Source: CALCKU01 sp964534845 (GTDB lineage Bacteria > Pseudomonadota > Alphaproteobacteria > Caulobacterales > Maricaulaceae). From it: DNA of 6,426 bases. The notes under the pieces were generated by a model. That model was not told where the DNA came from, made no database searches, and was given only the letters and a program-made list of their open reading frames with translations. Below, one piece after another: positions 5,190 through 6,426 of this stretch. Where the stretch lies: the NCBI GenBank assembly GCA_964534845.1, contig CAZHPV010000092.1:1-6426 (forward strand), given 5' to 3'. Numbering within the stretch: position 1 is the stretch's first letter; each line of letters opens with the position of its first letter. Both the position numbers and the translations under genes were made by a program.

Positions 5190-6412
5190 TGGCCGAGCTG
5201 ATATCCGTAGACACAGCTTTGGATAAAATTCGAAGCACGATTAAAGCCCCCAAAACCGAAAATATCCCCCTTAAGCAAGCTTTCGGGAGAACACTCGCAA
5301 ACGATGTTAAAGCTGCCCTGACCCAACCACCCTTCAAAGCCTCGGCTATGGACGGTTATGCGGTGGGATTAGCAGATGCCGAATATGGGCGAACCTTAAA
5401 AGTTATTGGAAGCGCACCCGCCGGTCATATTTTTGAGGGCACGCTTAAGCCCGGGCAAGCTCTGCGTATTTTTACCGGCGGCGTTATCCCGGAAGGGGCT
5501 GAGCATATCGTTATTCAGGAAGATGTCATAGCCAATGGTGATAAGATTACGATCAATGATCTCCAAATCCCTCCAGCGCATATTCGGCAGGCCGGAATAG
5601 ATTTTAAAAAGGGTCAAATCTTGTTTTCTAAAGGCACACGTTTGGATGCCATACATTTAAGCACAATAGCAGCGGCAAATATTACCCACCTACCCGTGAC
5701 CAAACGCCCCTTAATCGGTATATTTTCCAATGGCGATGAACTTAAAGACGTAGGAACGACTGTCGAAGCGGGCCAGATTATAAGCTCCACGCAATTCGCT
5801 ATTTCCGCCCTTGTGAAAGCGTGGGGCGGACAAGCCAAATTTTACGGCATTATCCCGGACGACCCATCCGCCTTGGCCGAAGTGATAAAGAAGGCCCAAG
5901 CCTGTGATATTATCGTACCCTTAGGCGGGGCGTCTGTCGGAGATTTTGACCTCGTCAGAGGGGCATTTAAACAGGCAGACTATGCGACAATTTTTGAAAA
6001 AATTGCCGTAAAGCCGGGAAAGCCAACGTGGCTGGCGATGAAAACCGTTAGTGGGCATCTTTCGCGCGTTTTAGGACTTCCCGGCAATCCGGCCTCCGGT
6101 CTTGTCTGTGCCTTTTTGTTTTTGCGTCCTCTTATAGAAGGCCTGTGCGCCACACAGCGCACGGAACCACTCTGGGTGAAAGCCAGTTTAACAAAAGCCC
6201 TTAGAAAAAACGGCGCGCGCGAAATTTATCACCGTGCAAAACTAACTTTCACCTCAACAGGCAAGCTCGTCGTTACACCCATGTCACGTCAAGACAGCTC
6301 ACTATTAAGCCCATTTGCGAAAGCCAATGCCTTCATCAAACAGGCCCCGAACGAAGCCGCTAAACAAGAAGGCGAGAGTGTTGAAGTTTACAGGCTAAGC
6401 TCTGAATTTTAA
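5189..6412 (+). CDS. moeA: Molybdopterin molybdenumtransferase MoeA
   Basis: MoeA inserts molybdate into adenylylated molybdopterin, releasing AMP and Moco, in the cytoplasm. The 407-residue protein has the usual length and layout. An N-terminal region carries PPFKASAMDGYAV (47-59), with Asp55 in the conserved MDG. Next come IFTGGVIPEGAEHIVIQED (94-112) and HIRQAGIDFKKGQ (131-143). The central MogA-like domain has NGDEL (181-185), LGGASVGDFDLV (245-256) and VLGLPGNPASG (294-304), and a small C-terminal domain follows. Two spots depart from the usual form: SNGDEL where S-T-G-D-E-L is common, and AGID where G-E-D is common. The main acidic residues (Asp55, Asp183, Glu184, Asp252, Asp254) are kept, so activity is expected. 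The ATG overlaps the moaC stop by one base, indicating coupling. Fourteen bases follow the stop before the window ends. Confidence 0.96.
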   Translation: MAELISVDTALDKIRSTIKAPKTENIPLKQAFGRTLANDVKAALTQPPFKASAMDGYAVGLADAEYGRTLKVIGSAPAGHIFEGTLKPGQALRIFTGGVIPEGAEHIVIQEDVIANGDKITINDLQIPPAHIRQAGIDFKKGQILFSKGTRLDAIHLSTIAAANITHLPVTKRPLIGIFSNGDELKDVGTTVEAGQIISSTQFAISALVKAWGGQAKFYGIIPDDPSALAEVIKKAQACDIIVPLGGASVGDFDLVRGAFKQADYATIFEKIAVKPGKPTWLAMKTVSGHLSRVLGLPGNPASGLVCAFLFLRPLIEGLCATQRTEPLWVKASLTKALRKNGAREIYHRAKLTFTSTGKLVVTPMSRQDSSLLSPFAKANAFIKQAPNEAAKQEGESVEVYRLSSEF

Positions 6413-6426
6413 ACGCTTATTTATGG

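Noticed and set aside
4937..5326. 129-codon open frame on the minus strand across the moaC-moeA junction
   Set aside because: It lies opposite two strongly supported genes, has no recognisable domain and spans their junction, so it is a shadow frame.
6413..6426. ATG at 6423 as the start of a next gene after moeA (lexA often follows moeA in alphaproteobacteria)
   Set aside because: Only four bases remain, no ribosome binding site is visible, and the idea rests on remembered gene order alone.

Overview
The window looks like a piece of an alphaproteobacterial chromosome of moderate GC (about 50% in the conserved genes). The complex I subunits carry the alphaproteobacterial pattern: separate nuoC and nuoD genes, and a NuoB of the short quinone-pocket type with a tandem-Cys N2 site. 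This placement rests on remembered family patterns, not on a search.

The left half (1-3172, minus strand) is the start of a respiratory complex I (NADH:quinone oxidoreductase) operon, read leftwards: nuoA, nuoB, nuoC, an unrecognised secreted protein, then nuoD, which runs off the left edge. The genes are packed with 1-base overlaps or very short gaps, so they are almost certainly one transcript. The unexpected item is the 259-residue gene between nuoC and nuoD. It is AT-rich relative to its neighbours (about 39% GC against about 49% by hand count), has a clear signal peptide and four cysteines, and matches no family I recognise. It separates two genes whose products contact each other in the peripheral arm and which are fused in Escherichia coli.

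The right half (3391-6412, plus strand) is a molybdenum cofactor (Moco) cluster: moaD, moaE, moaB, moaC, moeA. MoaC takes part in forming cyclic pyranopterin monophosphate. MoaD and MoaE form molybdopterin synthase, which adds the dithiolene sulfurs. The MoaB/MogA-type protein adenylylates molybdopterin, and MoeA inserts molybdate. The MoaA radical SAM enzyme, needed for the first step, is not in the window.

The two operons are divergent. The 218 bases between the supported nuoA and moaD starts must hold both promoters unless one operon is read from elsewhere. That stretch also holds in-frame upstream extensions of both genes and a weak terminator-like hairpin before moaD. I see no RNA genes, mobile elements, CRISPR arrays or long repeats. 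Apart from the gene between nuoC and nuoD, this is ordinary housekeeping sequence.
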